64,000 nucleotides of DNA from Acephala macrosclerotiorum (GCA_014904845.1 MU119400.1:1-64000); one strand, 5' to 3'; positions 21,189-32,592 are shown, numbered from the stretch's first letter. Notes: generated by a model not told the origin, from the letters alone. A program made the numbers and translations.

Positions 21189-21952
21189 GAAGAGAAATAT
21201 AGCTGTTTGGGAGTGGTTAGCTGACGTGCATAGTATCCTGAGTGTTAGAGTGCAGAGGAAGATCTGTGAGTTTTCGTTTCTCAAGTTGTCTGAATCGCGA
21301 AGGTGAACTTAGAGATTAGAATTAGAAGCCGTTGGAGCTGCCCTCCCGCATAGCATTCCTTATCAACAAAAGAGTAAAACTTTCATGTCTAACTTCTACT
21401 TGCCCGATATTTTGCTTGTACGGCCTCAAATCCAAGGGCTCGGGAATCGGCATAATACAAGACACGGTCTTGATGCCGAACGGGTCCATTCCGCGAGACG
21501 GATACAGTCATCCGGCTCATCCCTAAGTTGGCAAGCGAGGCATCCTTTCTTTTCAGCCACTACTTATGATTGCGCAGTTAAGATGCGCCTCACATGTATG
21601 GTAGAATGGATGCTGCTCCTTTACTGTAATGTTATTAGTGACAACAGAAAGGCAGTTCTGTTACTGCAAGCATGGCAACCGATTGATTATAAGGCACAGT
21701 CGACTATCGCTGCACTATTACTCCCAAGTTCGTGCCGTAAAATTCAAGGATACTCGAGTCGAGACAGGGAAGCCTGTACACGTTACGAAATGTTTAGGTA
21801 TGATTTGTGGACCTTGTCTTCGTCGCCGCTGTGCATGAGCCTTAACGCCGTCAATAGTTAAGCTTAAATTAGCGAGACAATTTCAACCTACTCATCGGAG
21901 CTTTCAACTTCCAAATGTTTCGGTTTGCTGCTGTCATTCTCTTTCCGTTGGG
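21189..21952. other. intergenic, weak ORFs only
   Basis: A 158-residue ORF at 21385-21861 has no recognisable motif. It is not supported as a gene. Confidence 0.35.
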
Positions 21953-22300
21953 ATGTTACCCAATGACGGAGACCGAATTGTCACAATGGCGAAAAAACCA
22001 TGGCCCCCTTACTGGCACTATCCGCGAGCGTCTGAGAAACCTCTACCCCGTGGCCCAGTCTCTAGAAGAGCTTTTTTCAAAGCAGCATTGATCAATTTCG
22101 TTATCTTACAAGTAGTATTCCTCGCTCTCTTCGCGTACATCTTCAGCTCTTTATTTCAGTAAGCTGGACATACGCACAGGATAAAGATCCTCTATGTCGA
22201 CTACGATAGTGACGGCAACAGGGAATCAGCAATTGGAATCGCTGTAAGCGCTGCATACCTGTCGATCGCAGTTGAGGAGAGAGGGAGGTGGTCTGCGTAA
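21953..22300 (+). pseudogene. SNG1/DUF3533-like membrane protein, N-terminal remnant
   Basis: The frame begins at ATG 21953 (a second Met 12 codons later, MAKKPWPPYW, may be the real start). It holds a basic segment followed by a transmembrane helix (FFKAALINFVILQVVFLALF). After a TAA at 22160-22162 the same frame goes on with IKILYVDYDSDGN and AIGIAVSAAYLS up to a second stop at 22298. A cytosolic lead, a first helix and then a 'VDYD..AIG.A' block is the N-terminal plan of fungal SNG1-family (nitrosoguanidine-resistance, DUF3533) transporters of roughly 400-500 residues. Only about 110 codons remain, and the TAA is one C-to-T change from CAA in a CpA context. The rest of the transporter is not visible downstream. 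Confidence 0.5.
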
Positions 22301-22670
22301 TTCGGTGAATCACCATTATCTACGAAGGTTAAGCACACGAAACTAAAGAATACTAAGCAAGGACCCACATATCCGTTTTTGCACTGTACCCCCAACCTGC
22401 CTTCCTCTCAAGATCCCCTGGCTTGTGTTCCGTCCTTTTGAAAAATTGACGTGAAGTGATTGGCCCCGTGCTACTCGTAACCTGAGAAGCTCGAGAACTA
22501 ACATCGTAACTTGATTCAGGTACAGGAAGCAGTTTCCTTTGACCGTTAAATGCAAGAAAGAAGTTGGAGAAGAAAGTTTAAGACGAAATGTTGAAGTCCG
22601 ATTAGACACGTGGCTGAAAGAGTTTTGAGACACGACTGCAGATAGCTGGAGCTCCCCTTTCTTGGGCTTT

Positions 22671-23220
22671 GAGATTGGGAGGTATGAGAGGGAGTTTGGG
22701 AGAGATTCGTACGCCTTGTCGGCTGATACCTTGGATGCTTTCCATAGCTTGTCTTTGACCTTCGCCCATGTTGTTCAATGTACCGCCGAACTTTCCAAGC
22801 CGCTCAATGACTATGAGATTAGGGTGGACGCTTAGTCGACTTGTATATTGTACGAGACGGCCCCTAAGCTCGACAATGTCACTGCTCTTGTAGATCGCCC
22901 TTTACAACTAGCCGCCTCGATCCTCGGGCGCAAGGTCTTACAGCTGTTCGAGAGTGTATATGAAGCCTCTGCATATGTCATCCAGGGCGTCTGAGGTACC
23001 TTGCGACCCAAAAATCGAACGATTACTTTGCCCAACTCTTCCGAGGTGCTCAGGTATCTGATTTGTTTGTTTGACCTGCTCTCGGACTCTTTTGAAAGTG
23101 CTCAGGCGCTCCTTTGAATTTGTCGAATAATCCTTTCGCAAGCTGCTCTAACGCGATTAAATCGCCGATTAATTGTGATATATACAGACGTTGTGATGTC
23201 CGAGGGTGTAGTCTGAAAAC
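22671..23220 (+). pseudogene. decayed ORF, unknown family
   Basis: One plus-strand frame (codons from 22671) reads protein-like sequence such as ADTLDAFHSLSLTFAHVVQC, then TALVDRPLQLAASILGRKVL and VLRYLICLFDLLSDSFESAQ. It is interrupted by TAG at 22833, TGA in the 22990s and another stop after about 23115. No start codon or family is recognised. Helical, leucine-rich content is all that can be said. It could be a chance run, although three long blocks in the same frame make that less likely. Confidence 0.3.
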
Positions 23221-23299
23221 TGGTCCAGAATATCCGGATTCGCACTCATAAACTTTTTGACTCTATGGAACATGCTTAGAGATGATTGAAAGGCAAGGG

Positions 23300-24264
23300 A
23301 ATGGATCTAAATTGCAGCTGCTGGTGATAAAATTGTGCTCAGCCCACGATGTTATGTTCGTGGAGTCGTCTTCCTGGTGGTCGCCTCGATCAGACTACCA
23401 AGCCACAATGCCAACAGATTTCCAGAAAGCAGCTGCAATTGGAAGCGTATTAGTCTTGCGAAGACAAACCATTGTAGAAATAATTGATCGGTATCAATGA
23501 CACAAAGTCCCGTGCTTCAGATGCGGACAAATCGAAGAAGCCTTCGTAATGCGACAAGGATTTGCTTCCCTCAGAAAACGAAGAATAGAACGTTCGTGAA
23601 CAACCAATGGAGGAACTGATTTCGCATAAAAAGACAACGAAAAGCAATAGTTAATATTGTAACACAGATTTATAACCCTTTCCCTCCAAAGTTCTCACGG
23701 TGAGCCTTCACAGCCAGAGCCGGAGAAAAATACAAACAAAAAAAGGCTGTGATTAATGAGAATTGGCGACTAGCCATAAGTAAACGCGGTGGAAAGCATG
23801 AGGTGCAGCATACTCTTCAGTCTTCCAAGGAGTAATTCGAGATTGTCGATCTTTGTGTAATGAAGAAAGATGAAAGAGGTCGAGGATGAAAGAAATGAAT
23901 ATTAGTACCCCCATGCGAATACGAGATACGCGAGCCATCACGTGCCTCTAAACATCCCTCACTTCAAGTTTCGCATGCAACTTCTTTACTTTCTTTTCTT
24001 CTTTTGCGCCTTCGATAACCTCCTCCAGCAATACTGGTCATATGCTGCACCCAATGCTTCAATACATCGGCGCCAACCGCCAATGCCACGACGTCGTGGC
24101 TGGTCTCCACCAGCATCGGGCTTCGCCGCGGCCGCGATATCTTGCCGATTCTTCCACTCTTGACGCCTAGATAAAGGCCGAGATGCCTCTTCATGAAGAG
24201 GACCTTCAACAACAGATTATATATCCATTGAAGTGTTTCAAAAACAGAAAAAAATAAAAAAAAA
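23300..24264. other. intergenic upstream of the amidohydrolase
   Basis: No supported gene. An A-rich leader (about 24240-24264) immediately precedes the amidohydrolase ATG. Confidence 0.4.
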
Positions 24265-25853
24265 ATGCTTTACCTTCACGCAACGATCGTAACAGTCAAT
24301 CCGGACCGGGATGTCCTTCTCGACGGAGCTATCCTCGTCAAAGGCGACAAAATCGCTGATATTGGCAAGTCAGAAGCCTTACTTGCCAAACATACCGATG
24401 AAGAACAAGTCGACCTCACTGGAAGAGTCATAATACCTGGTCTGATCACCACACATATGCACACAGCTCAGACTTTACTTAGAGGTGAGTTGGTATCACG
24501 TGAGTGGCTGAAAAGATGCTGATCAAAATGGCGAACAGGAGCTGCTGATGACTTGGAATTGGTATCATGGCTTTGTGAAAGAGTTTGGGTGATGCAGGGG
24601 AATTTCACTGCTGAGGATGGCTATGCTGCGGCGAGAATCAGTATTGCTGAGATGCTGCTAACGGGGACGACTTGTTTCTTGGAGAGCATGGTATGTTTGA
24701 GCTTCAAATTAAGATTATGAGTGGAACTGACAACTTCAAGTTTGCAGACAGATATGGCTTCGATGGCCTGTGTAAAGCTGTCGAAGAAAGTGGTATTCGT
24801 GGATGTCTTGGCAAGATTGTCATGGATATCGGAACGTACGCTAAAGATTCAGCTTGGGCTATGCATCCTGGTCTTGTTGAGAACAGAGAGATGTCATTGC
24901 TTGGTGCAATCAACATGTGGGAGAAGTGGGACAAGAAAGCAGATGACAGGATCCGAGTCTGGTTTGGAGCTAGAACACCTGGAGGGTCAGCCGTCCAAAC
25001 TCTTGGCGTCGACTAAGCTGACTAGTAAACAGAGTCTCAGATGGTCTATACAAGGAAATGACTGCAATTTCGAAAGAGAAGAACATTCCAATCACAATGT
25101 AAGCGAAGCTGCTTTCAGACAAGAAGACTCTTGGCTGATATCTCTAGGCACTGCGCGGAAGTGAAAGCAGACCGAGAATTTTTCGCCGCCCAATCTCACA
25201 CACCAATGTCCTACTGCAACTCTGTCGGCCTCCTCGGCCCAAGCACAGTCCTCGTTCACATGGTCCACCTCGACGACAGTGACATCGCCAAGCTCGCGGA
25301 GACTGGGACCCACGTCGCTCACTGCCCAACCTCGAACGCCAAACTCGCTTCAGGGATCTGTCGCCTACCAGAGCTCCTTAACTCCGGCGTCAACGTAGGC
25401 TTGGGAACAGACGGAGCACCATGTAACAACACGAATGATCTTTTGCAGGAGATGAAATTCGCAGCAATTATCCACAAAGCGAAGAGTTACGATCCGACAA
25501 TGATCAACGCCGAACAAGTCATGGAGATGGCTACCATCAATGGCGCGAAGGCCCTAGGATTACAAGATTCGATCGGCAGTTTGGAAGTTGGGAAGAAAGC
25601 TGATTTCGTAGCGATTGATATGCGGAAGGTTCATCTACAGCCTTATTTCTCGGCTGTGAGTGCTGTGGTGTATTGCGCTACTGGGAAGGATGTCGAGATG
25701 GTGATTGTAGATGGGAAGGTGGTTGTTAAGGCGGGAAAACTGACGACAATGGATGAAGAAGAGGTATGGAAGGAAGCGGATGTGAGAGCTCATCAGATTC
25801 TGAAGCGGGCAGGTCTAGAAAACAAGGTCAAGGGTAGATGGCCAACGAAGTGA
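24265..25853 (+). CDS. amidohydrolase / purine-type deaminase (TRZ/ATZ family)
   Basis: Five exons join in frame: 24265-24484, 24539-24690, 24741-24985, 25033-25098 and 25148-25853 (462 residues). The fold is a metal-dependent TIM-barrel amidohydrolase. The N-terminal beta-sandwich ([21 protein letters not shown]) leads into [17 protein letters not shown] with the HxH metal pair (about residues 64-66). HCAE follows at about 228, then [22 protein letters not shown] and [11 protein letters not shown] with the catalytic Asp, and [12 protein letters not shown] and [10 protein letters not shown] close the barrel. These match the 5'-methylthioadenosine/S-adenosylhomocysteine deaminase and atrazine-chlorohydrolase group, so a hydrolytic deaminase or dechlorinase of a purine- or triazine-like compound is expected. 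The exact substrate cannot be read from sequence. No signal peptide, so cytosolic. Confidence 0.88.
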
Positions 25854-25996
25854 GATATACTCCCCATTATTCTTTTCAAACACAAACAAAGGGACAAACA
25901 TTTCCCCAAACCAAATACCCTATTCCAAGCCAAGAATTACCCCACTTCCTTCCCCAAACTTCATCAATCTCGCCCCAACCAGAAGTCCAAACCTCA

Positions 25997-26862
25997 TCAT
26001 AAAATATACCCAAAACACTTAAAACTACTCAACTGATCATTAAAACTCGGACTCGCCGAACTAAAATCCGCCTCCGCCGCATCATTAACATAAATAACCA
26101 ACTCATTTCCCGCCCCACAATCCGCACTAGCATACAAATCACAATACGAAGTCCCACTACTGAAGTACATTGAACTCGCTTGTCCCACAAACGAAGGATC
26201 CACATTCTGGCAGACACCATAATAGCCACAAGCATGGTAATAGGCACCGAGTTGTGCGCTATCGACGTAGAAATCTGCGAGGGAGGTGCAGGGTATCCAT
26301 GTTGGACTGGCGCTTGGTATCACGTCCACGGTTGCGGATGGGATGTTGGTAATGGGTGGGGGTGGAGGTGGAGAAGGTGGTGTTGAGGCCGGGGCTTCGG
26401 ATGCTATAGGTGGTGCAAGAGATCCGGAAGGAGACCAGCATAAACCGGCATCTGGGTAACATCCTGCTCCGCAATAATCGATAGTTGAGCCGCAGTATCC
26501 ATATTTGCCGCAACATTGTCCTGTCGGGCATTTGTTGGTGCTGCTGCAGAGTGCGCCGATGATGGGGTAAGTGGGTGAAGTAGGAGGAGGTGTGGTTGCT
26601 GTGGGCTTGTCGGACATGGAGCCCATAATTTGGTAGGGCGTGGCTAAGGTGTAGGTATCGCTGTTAAATTAGGTTAGCATGGAGTCAAAAGACTGTCGGG
26701 CTAAAGGAAGTCGTCTTACGTTTCAGAGACATATGTCTCTGCACATCGCTCTCCATCTCCCCAGATGGTGACCCAGAGGCTGTTACAGACTTTGGAATCA
26801 CGTTTGGCATTTGCTAATGCTGTGAAGCAAGCGATAAAGATGGCAGCTCGGAGGTACTGCAT
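25997..26862 (-). CDS. secreted CBM18 (hevein-type) chitin-binding protein
   Basis: Two exons on the minus strand, 26862-26720 and 26660-25997, join in frame (268 residues). The signal peptide MQYLRAAIFIACFTALANA is followed by KR. After a cysteine-containing N-terminal part (KVCNSLWVTIWGDGERC) comes a hevein-type domain (ALCSSTNKCPTGQCC, GKYGYCGSTIDYCGAGC) with the expected cysteine spacing and the SxxxxCG(x)CG-type ligand loop. A proline-rich linker (PPSPPPPPP) leads to a C-terminal domain of about 110 residues with cysteines and tyrosines (YYHACGYYGVC) that I do not recognise. Secreted CBM18 proteins bind chitin and can shield hyphae or act in development. A longer open frame upstream of 26862 is not used because it would hide the signal peptide. 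The gene converges on the amidohydrolase with 143 bp between them. Confidence 0.8.
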
Positions 26863-27239
26863 TTTGAGAGCGTGTTGCGAAGCTTCGTCCCGGCACTCTG
26901 AGACTTTATAGTGCTGGAGACGTCCACTTGCGCCGATCCATTCCTGCGGGAGGCTGGATGACTTCTTCCTATCGTCTTTAATCTTAATTTTCAATCAAAA
27001 TGTAACGAGGAATGTAGATGCATGTCTCAACACACAAGCGGAAACAAATTCAAACAACAGCGTCTTAAATGGAAAATAGAGAATCTAAGAGTTCAGTTTT
27101 AGTAAGGGGAAGATATTGCGACTTTAAGAACTGTCACTTGGATCTTCTGATCTTGTTAGAGGTGAGTAAAGAGAGGGAGGGAAAGGACTTTTGGATAGGC
27201 AATGGTCACGTGCCTGATTCTACTTCCCTGTGAAGTCCT
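26863..27239. other. intergenic, no feature seen
   Basis: This is the upstream region of the CBM18 gene and the downstream region of the GMC pseudogene. No further gene or repeat was recognised. Confidence 0.4.
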
Positions 27240-29003
27240 CTTTGACGGACATATGACTGCCCAAAAATACAATCAACAGCTATCTCCCCGAGCGCATAAA
27301 CAACCGCCTGAATAGGCGATGAAATAGGAGTCGGAATCACACTCGCATCCACGACTCGCATCCACGACTCGCATCCACGACTCGCAACCCCTCCACACCG
27401 TTGACCTTGAACTCGGTATCGACGACTTTCCCCATCGATGCTGTGCCTGCTGGATGTTGTAATGTCCTATCGTTTACTTGTTAGCTTCTCTGGCCCGCAT
27501 CTCCCTTCCCTTCTTCCCTTGCAACAAGTGGAAAAAAGTGGCGAGGGCGTACGCAGAACTGGCTTTCACCAACTTATCAATATCCTCATCCGTACTCTCC
27601 CCACTCACAGCCATCATCCCCTCCGTCACAACCTCACGTACCACCATCTCCTTCCCAGCTTTCGTACTCATACACCTCCAAATCATCCTCACGGCTTCCC
27701 TGATTCTATATCTATCTGCTTCCGTCTCATAATGGTGATGATCAATTAACGGATTCTCGTTTGGATCTCTGATTTTCAATGTCACTGTGCCATGGGATGT
27801 GGGGAGGTAGTCGAGGGCGTAGCTTGTGATCCGTGTGCCGTCCATCGGGAAGCCGAGATAATTGAATAGAAGAGCTACATGGCTGCGTGGTTCTCGTAAT
27901 AACGGATGGGAATCTGGGACTGAATGTCCGAGGTCTTTCTCCAGAGCAGACTTGAGACCAGAAGTAGGAACATTCCAGGTGGCATGTCAATCAAGCGGAC
28001 TCCCATGCTCGAACTTCGGATCAGTCCATGCTGGTGAACCTACCGAGGAAGCGAGAGCCGCGTATTCGGGCTGTAGTTCTCAGGATTGAAGTACACCGAG
28101 ATGCTCCCAGAGATTTCTTCCTACGTCTGGACTTTCGGTGATTTGTGGGATTGAGTGATTTTTGAGCTCGGACGCGGGACCGATGCCCAAGAACAGGAGA
28201 AGCTGGGGTGTGCGGAGAGAGCCGGCTGAGAGGATGACTTCTCGTGCGCAGGAGAATGTTCGGCCATCTGCGACCTCGACACCAGTTGCTGTTGACTTGC
28301 CGTTTCTGGTCGTAAAGAGGACTCGGTGCGCTAAAGTCGAGGTGAGGACTGTGATGTTAGTGAGGGGATAGGCTGCTGGGGCGATGACTCGCAGTCCCTT
28401 CGTGCGGGACTCAACGATCTCAGCGAGACCAACGGTTCCCCCGTTGTTGATGTCTTCCGCCTTCGTGATTCCTAGTTCGGCCCATGCTTCGCGGATAGGT
28501 TGTCGTAAGGCATAATTTCGTCCCGAAGACGACACTGAAGCTGTGAAAACAGGGCCGTGGTGACCATGGAACTGGGGAGTAGCAGAAGGGTCATGATGTG
28601 TTTCCGTCTTCTTGAAGTACGGCAGCATGCCCTCGAAACTGAATCGAGGGGAGCCGACCATGTCAGCCCAGGCATCGTATTCTGCCGAATGTCCTCGGGC
28701 CCAGAGTCCATGGTTGATGATTGAACCTCCACCTAACCCTTTCCCAGCTCCAGCATATATTTCTCGTCCATCGAGGTGGGTTTGCGGCACACTGGTGTAG
28801 TTCCAGTCGAGTTCTGAGCCTTTCAGAAGACCTACTCTGGCTGGAATTGAGGCTGATTCTGCGAGGGAGGTCTTGGTGGGATCGGGTCCTGCTTCTATCA
28901 GGAGGATTTTCAGGGAAGGATCTCGCTCGTGAATGCGTGAAGTTATGACGGTTCCTCCCACACCTCCTCCAACGACAATATAGTCAAAGGTATCAGAAGA
29001 CAT
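27240..29003 (-). pseudogene. GMC (glucose-methanol-choline) oxidoreductase, inactivated
   Basis: The ATG at 29003 opens MSSDTFDYIVVGGGVGGTV, the FAD-binding GxGxxG motif. LLIEAGPDP, GKGLGGGSIINHGLWARG (GMC signature 1) and REVILSAGSLRTPQLLLFLGIG (GMC signature 2) follow. The frame hits TGA at 28082-28080, continues in the same frame with LQPEYAALAS and SPAWTDPKF, hits TGA again at 27989-27987, and continues to 27476-27474 (TAA). Both TGA codons stand where homologues usually have Trp, one G-to-A change away. The last part (TLQHPAGTASMG, GLRVVDAS, VIPTPISSPIQAVVYALGE) lies in another frame. Inside RVVDAS there are two extra copies of a 13-bp unit, which shift the frame again. Intact members are about 550-620 residue flavoprotein alcohol/sugar oxidases. 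This copy cannot make a full enzyme. Confidence 0.88.
27341..27386. repeat. 13-bp tandem triplication within the GMC pseudogene
   Basis: ACTCGCATCCACG occurs three times back to back (27341-27379), followed by the partial unit ACTCGCA. In an intact GMC gene one unit plus the partial would encode RVVDAS. The two added units (26 bp) shift the reading frame. Confidence 0.92.
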
Positions 29004-29597
29004 TATGATCGTGATGACTTGAAGCTGCGCAGACAATAAAATATAATAATGCAAGAGAATGACTAGGACGCCACGAAAAACCTCAGTAGTCTTGGGGGCA
29101 TCAACTTGTTTTCAATGCTTGCACCTATTCAATATCTAATTGTGCAATGCTGGGGGCAGTAGTGCTTATCGCGGGAATTTTTTGACGCACTAAAAGTCAA
29201 ATAATCGACGAGTCTATCTTACTAGCGTGGATCTCGTCCGGATGCGAATTTAAATGGAATCGAGAGCGAGAGACGACGCTTTGAGTATCAACGGAGTTAT
29301 ATCTCGCTATCTCCGCTCGAGTTTGGCAAACAGACGTTGCGGAGCAGGTTGTTCACACGTAAGCTGACTGTTCATGACAACCTACTGACCTGGACCTGCC
29401 TTGAGCCACCAGTGACAATTACTGGTGTGTCTGGCCATCGTAGCTAGTTATAATAAAATCAACAGAAAGAATTCAAGCAGACCAAAAGGCTTCCAAGGTC
29501 CACGGTGTTAGACCACAAATGTTATGAAGAACGACTTACAAGCACACTTATGCTATTATTGCTATGCCACCAAGCAACCGAAAGTTATGTCGGCGAA
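29004..29597. other. intergenic between GMC pseudogene and MetE-like gene
   Basis: No gene, RNA or repeat recognised. Part of it is the promoter of the former GMC gene, reading leftwards. Confidence 0.4.
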
Positions 29598-30901
29598 TCA
29601 AACCATCTCTCCACCCCAAATCCTCCTCGCCAAATCCCTCACAACAACCAATTTCTCCCACATTCTCTCCGTTGTCATTCCCACGCCTCCACCGGCACTC
29701 ATGCTTGCGAATCCACACTGTGGACTGACACCCAAGACCTCTTTCACAACCACGTCCCGACTCCTGGTTTGTCCTTTCGCAATAACATCCGCCGCTCCCC
29801 ACACTCTCTTCTCCAGTTCCTCGATATCTTCTAGAGCAGGATCTTTGGTGCTGACAATTCCTATGACAACGTTCTTCCCAACGGGCAAGTGGCGCAGGGG
29901 AGAAAAGTCACCAGCGCGGGAACTATCGTATTCTAGGTAAAAGGTATCATATTCCAACTCTGTAAACAGCCTCTTCGCTATCCCCTCATATGACCCTGAT
30001 GTAATGTGCGTGCTGTCTTTCATATTCCCTCTGCAGAGATGTATGCCAACATGCAGGTCTCTGGGCTTGTCGATGAGGATGTTGTTATGGGCGGAGATGT
30101 AGAGGGAGAGGAGAGAATCAGGATCGATGCCATCGCTAGTACAGCCATCTATAAAGGATTGATCGAGAAAGAAGGTCAGATTCGGGTCGTCGATTTGGAT
30201 TGAACGGAGACCGGCATTGTAGAGGGCGAGGAACTCGGCGCGATACGCGGCTGTGAGGTCAACGAAGTAGCTTTCGTCTGATGTGTAGGCGGTGGAGGAG
30301 TATGCAGTTCCTTTTGCGAGTCTGCGTCGAGAACTCACATTAGCAGAGTCTCACATCAAAGACAGATATTGACCCAGGGAGGCAAGGCGGGATGGAGGCG
30401 GGCATTGATCACTTACTGCATATGCTGCCACGTTGGACTCGGCATCGTCAACTTGCACTCCTTCCACTGGTCCACCTTCACCAAACTCCTCAACACCTCC
30501 CATTCTTCCCCATAAACACTCTTCACCCACCTGATCTTTCCAGTTGCCACTACACCAGGACGAGTCTTCACCCCCTGCTTATGCAATGTCGCAGAAGTGG
30601 GAAGATTCGTACGAAAGCCATCTAGGATAGGCAATTCGGGAAGGATTTCCATACCTTCCAGGTTTTCGAAGAACCCGCCGTAGAAAATATGTCGTTCATA
30701 TTCGCCAGAAGTGAAGGGTCGAATGGAAAGAGCTTCTTGTTTCTGGACTGCTACTGCTATGGCATCGCGAGTGACACGCTTCACTTCTTCTGGAAGGACA
30801 GGGACGTAGGATTTGGAGACATCGCTGGAGGCTCGAGCTGCTAGAAGTTCTGCTGGACGAAGTAGAGAGCCTATCTGTTCTGCACGAAATGGGGGCGCCA
30901 T
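29598..30901 (-). CDS. cobalamin-independent methionine synthase-like (MetE/UROD fold) protein
   Basis: Two exons on the minus strand, 30901-30417 and 30321-29598, join in frame (402 residues). The start MAPPFRAEQIGSLLRP matches the 'R..H.GSLLRP' opening of the small MetE_C-type family found as single-domain proteins in fungi and bacteria. SIQIDDPNLTFF corresponds to the 'iDEP.l' substrate segment. HVGIHLCRGN carries the His and Cys zinc ligands, FYLEYDSSRAGDF the acidic segment, and VSPQCGFAS near the C-terminus the last Cys ligand. Real methionine synthase has two such domains (about 760 residues), so this half-length protein is more likely a related zinc-dependent methyl- or thiol-transferase than MetE itself. 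The substrate is unknown. The 93-nt intron has a CTAAT branch-point-like site. ATGs further upstream in frame exist but precede non-conserved sequence. Confidence 0.8.
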
Positions 30902-31238
30902 TCTGGATGTAGGAAGAGAAAAATTAAATGAAGGCCAAGAGAAGTTGGGGATGGCAGGGCATTGAAGCTTTTCAAGACCCCGCATCAGCGGGTGCCCAGT
31001 GCAGATCCTCCGCCGGTTGCGACGCGTCCACTCCCTGCCAGCAGTGCTGATGGGCTGACCAACGCACACTTATGCACCGAAGGTGGAGGAGACCACAGCA
31101 GATGGATTCAAGTGCAGCTAAGACAAGTGAGAAAGAATGTAGACGACCTGTTCCCTCACTCGTGTGTGCAGATCCGCTAGCATGCTGCAGTTAGAGGAGA
31201 ACGAGACTGAGGCAGGGCCACGATGCTTTCCCAACATA

Positions 31239-31393
31239 CCACTCTCCCATTACAGTGGCTGTCCCTCATATTCTCTTCCTCCCCCATAGTAAAGAAGCGG
31301 AAGAAAAGCAAGAAGAGAAAGAAGAGAAGGAAAGCTTCTTTACTATGGGGGAGGAAGAGAATATGAGGGACAGCCACTGTAATGGGAGAGTGG
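31239..31393. repeat. perfect 60-bp inverted repeat with purine-rich loop
   Basis: Positions 31239-31298 are the exact reverse complement of 31334-31393 (60 of 60 by hand). They are separated by a 35-base A/G-only loop apart from one C. Beyond a short unmatched gap, GATGCTTTCCCA at 31222-31233 pairs again with 31402-31413. The arms have no TA or other clear target duplication at their tips. Confidence 0.95.
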
Positions 31394-31413
31394 TGGCCTT
31401 CTGGGAAAGCATC

Positions 31414-31881
31414 ATGGGTTGTGAGGAAGGTGCTGTGAAGGGTTCGAGTGTTTGATTGGTAGAACCACAACGAGAGGAAGGAACACTGGACGGATTGGTG
31501 AGAAGAACTTGTGGTGAAGGGGTTGCAGGCAGTATTGACGTAAAAGAACTAACCAGCCAGCGCACCACACAAGGAAATCCTCTAGCGTTTGTCGTGAGCG
31601 ACGTCGATATTCTCGAGTCCGCAGAGACATCCATTGGGTATATTCGCAATTTCTTCCAACCTTGTCTTCCATCAATGAGTTCGCCATGAATCGTGCTTGA
31701 TGCCATTCTTTCCTGCTGTCTTCTTCCGTCGATGCACCCGAAGCAAAGTCAGAATGAATGATGTAAATCTGTGCCAGTTCCAATGCGCATCGATTTGCCG
31801 GACTTCCAAAGCTCTCGTTGATTTCTGGGGCGCATGCAATATCCATGCCTTCCTGCCACTTCTTTTTGGCACTACCCAGGC
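31414..31881 (-). other. region with possible decayed minus-strand ORF
   Basis: Minus-strand frames here (31846-31412 and 31706-31266) read protein-like pieces such as MDIACAPEINESFGSPANRC and ALELAQIYIIHSDFA. They overlap each other in two frames and run into the inverted repeat. No domain is recognised. It may be part of a gene lost through rearrangement, or 3' UTR sequence of the Dcp1-like gene. Confidence 0.25.
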
Positions 31882-32592
31882 TCAGTGATGATAATACTCC
31901 CCCTCATCCTCGGTCTGTTCCGGCCGTCCAAACAGCTCCGACAAACTTATCCTCCTTCCCATCGGCCTATTCTCCGCCGGCGCCTCAATACTCTGCAAAA
32001 CCTCCTCATCATACTCCTCACTCCCCACCTCCGTCCTCTCCTCCATCGCAGTCTCCCAATGTGCCTTCACCAACTGACAAACATAATCCCTCGGATAATG
32101 CTCACTGCCATGAAGATAAATACCCAACGTCTTCCTCTCCCCATGAGATTGAAACGCCAATATCAAAAACTGCTCCGTGATCTCTACCACCTCAATCTCT
32201 CCACTCTCAATAATCAAATTCTCCATCCCCTTCCTATTCAACACAATTATACAATGTCTCGCTCCACCAGTAACTTGCGACGGCGTAAGCTGGCACACAA
32301 ACATCGAGCCTTCGATATTCGCTTTGTCCCATGTCTCAGTCTCGGGTGCGAAAGTGTAGATTACGGCGTTGGGGGCGATGGCGACGATGGATTGGAGGGA
32401 GGGGACGTAGCGTCTTATGACTGTGTCGTTGATTTCTTCGCGCGTGCGTGTTGGGGCGGGGTCGTGGTAGAAGGCTTCGGAGTCGTAGTCGGAAGTTGGG
32501 ATGGGTGCTGGTTGGGCGTGGGATGAGGAGCTGGTTTGACCTCGCTGGCGCGTCTTGCGCGGAGTTCGAGAGAATGAGCCTCTGGGAGGCAT
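31882..32592 (-). CDS. DCP1: Dcp1-like mRNA-decapping regulatory subunit
   Basis: A single-exon gene of 236 residues. The start at 32592 (MPPRGSFSRTPRKTRQRG) is preferred over an in-frame upstream ATG at 32712, because the basic, Ser-rich tail from there on is typical of fungal Dcp1 and the extra 40 residues are not. The EVH1-like Dcp1 domain spans about residues 50-175: VIRRYVPSLQSIVAIAPNAV, YTFAPETETWDKANIEGSMF and VLNRKGMENLII, which track the 'a.YaVvY.f....W.K..vEGtLFv' and 'vLNR.....f' blocks of the family. The C-terminal 60 residues are acidic (SEEYDEEV, EDEGEYY). Dcp1 partners and activates the Dcp2 decapping enzyme in P-bodies. No structural defect is seen. Confidence 0.8.
   Translation of the reverse strand: MPPRGSFSRTPRKTRQRGQTSSSSHAQPAPIPTSDYDSEAFYHDPAPTRTREEINDTVIRRYVPSLQSIVAIAPNAVIYTFAPETETWDKANIEGSMFVCQLTPSQVTGGARHCIIVLNRKGMENLIIESGEIEVVEITEQFLILAFQSHGERKTLGIYLHGSEHYPRDYVCQLVKAHWETAMEERTEVGSEEYDEEVLQSIEAPAENRPMGRRISLSELFGRPEQTEDEGEYYHH

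Noticed and set aside
21385..21861. 158-codon ORF after the F-box-like gene
   Set aside because: No recognisable domain and unbiased composition; likely non-coding.
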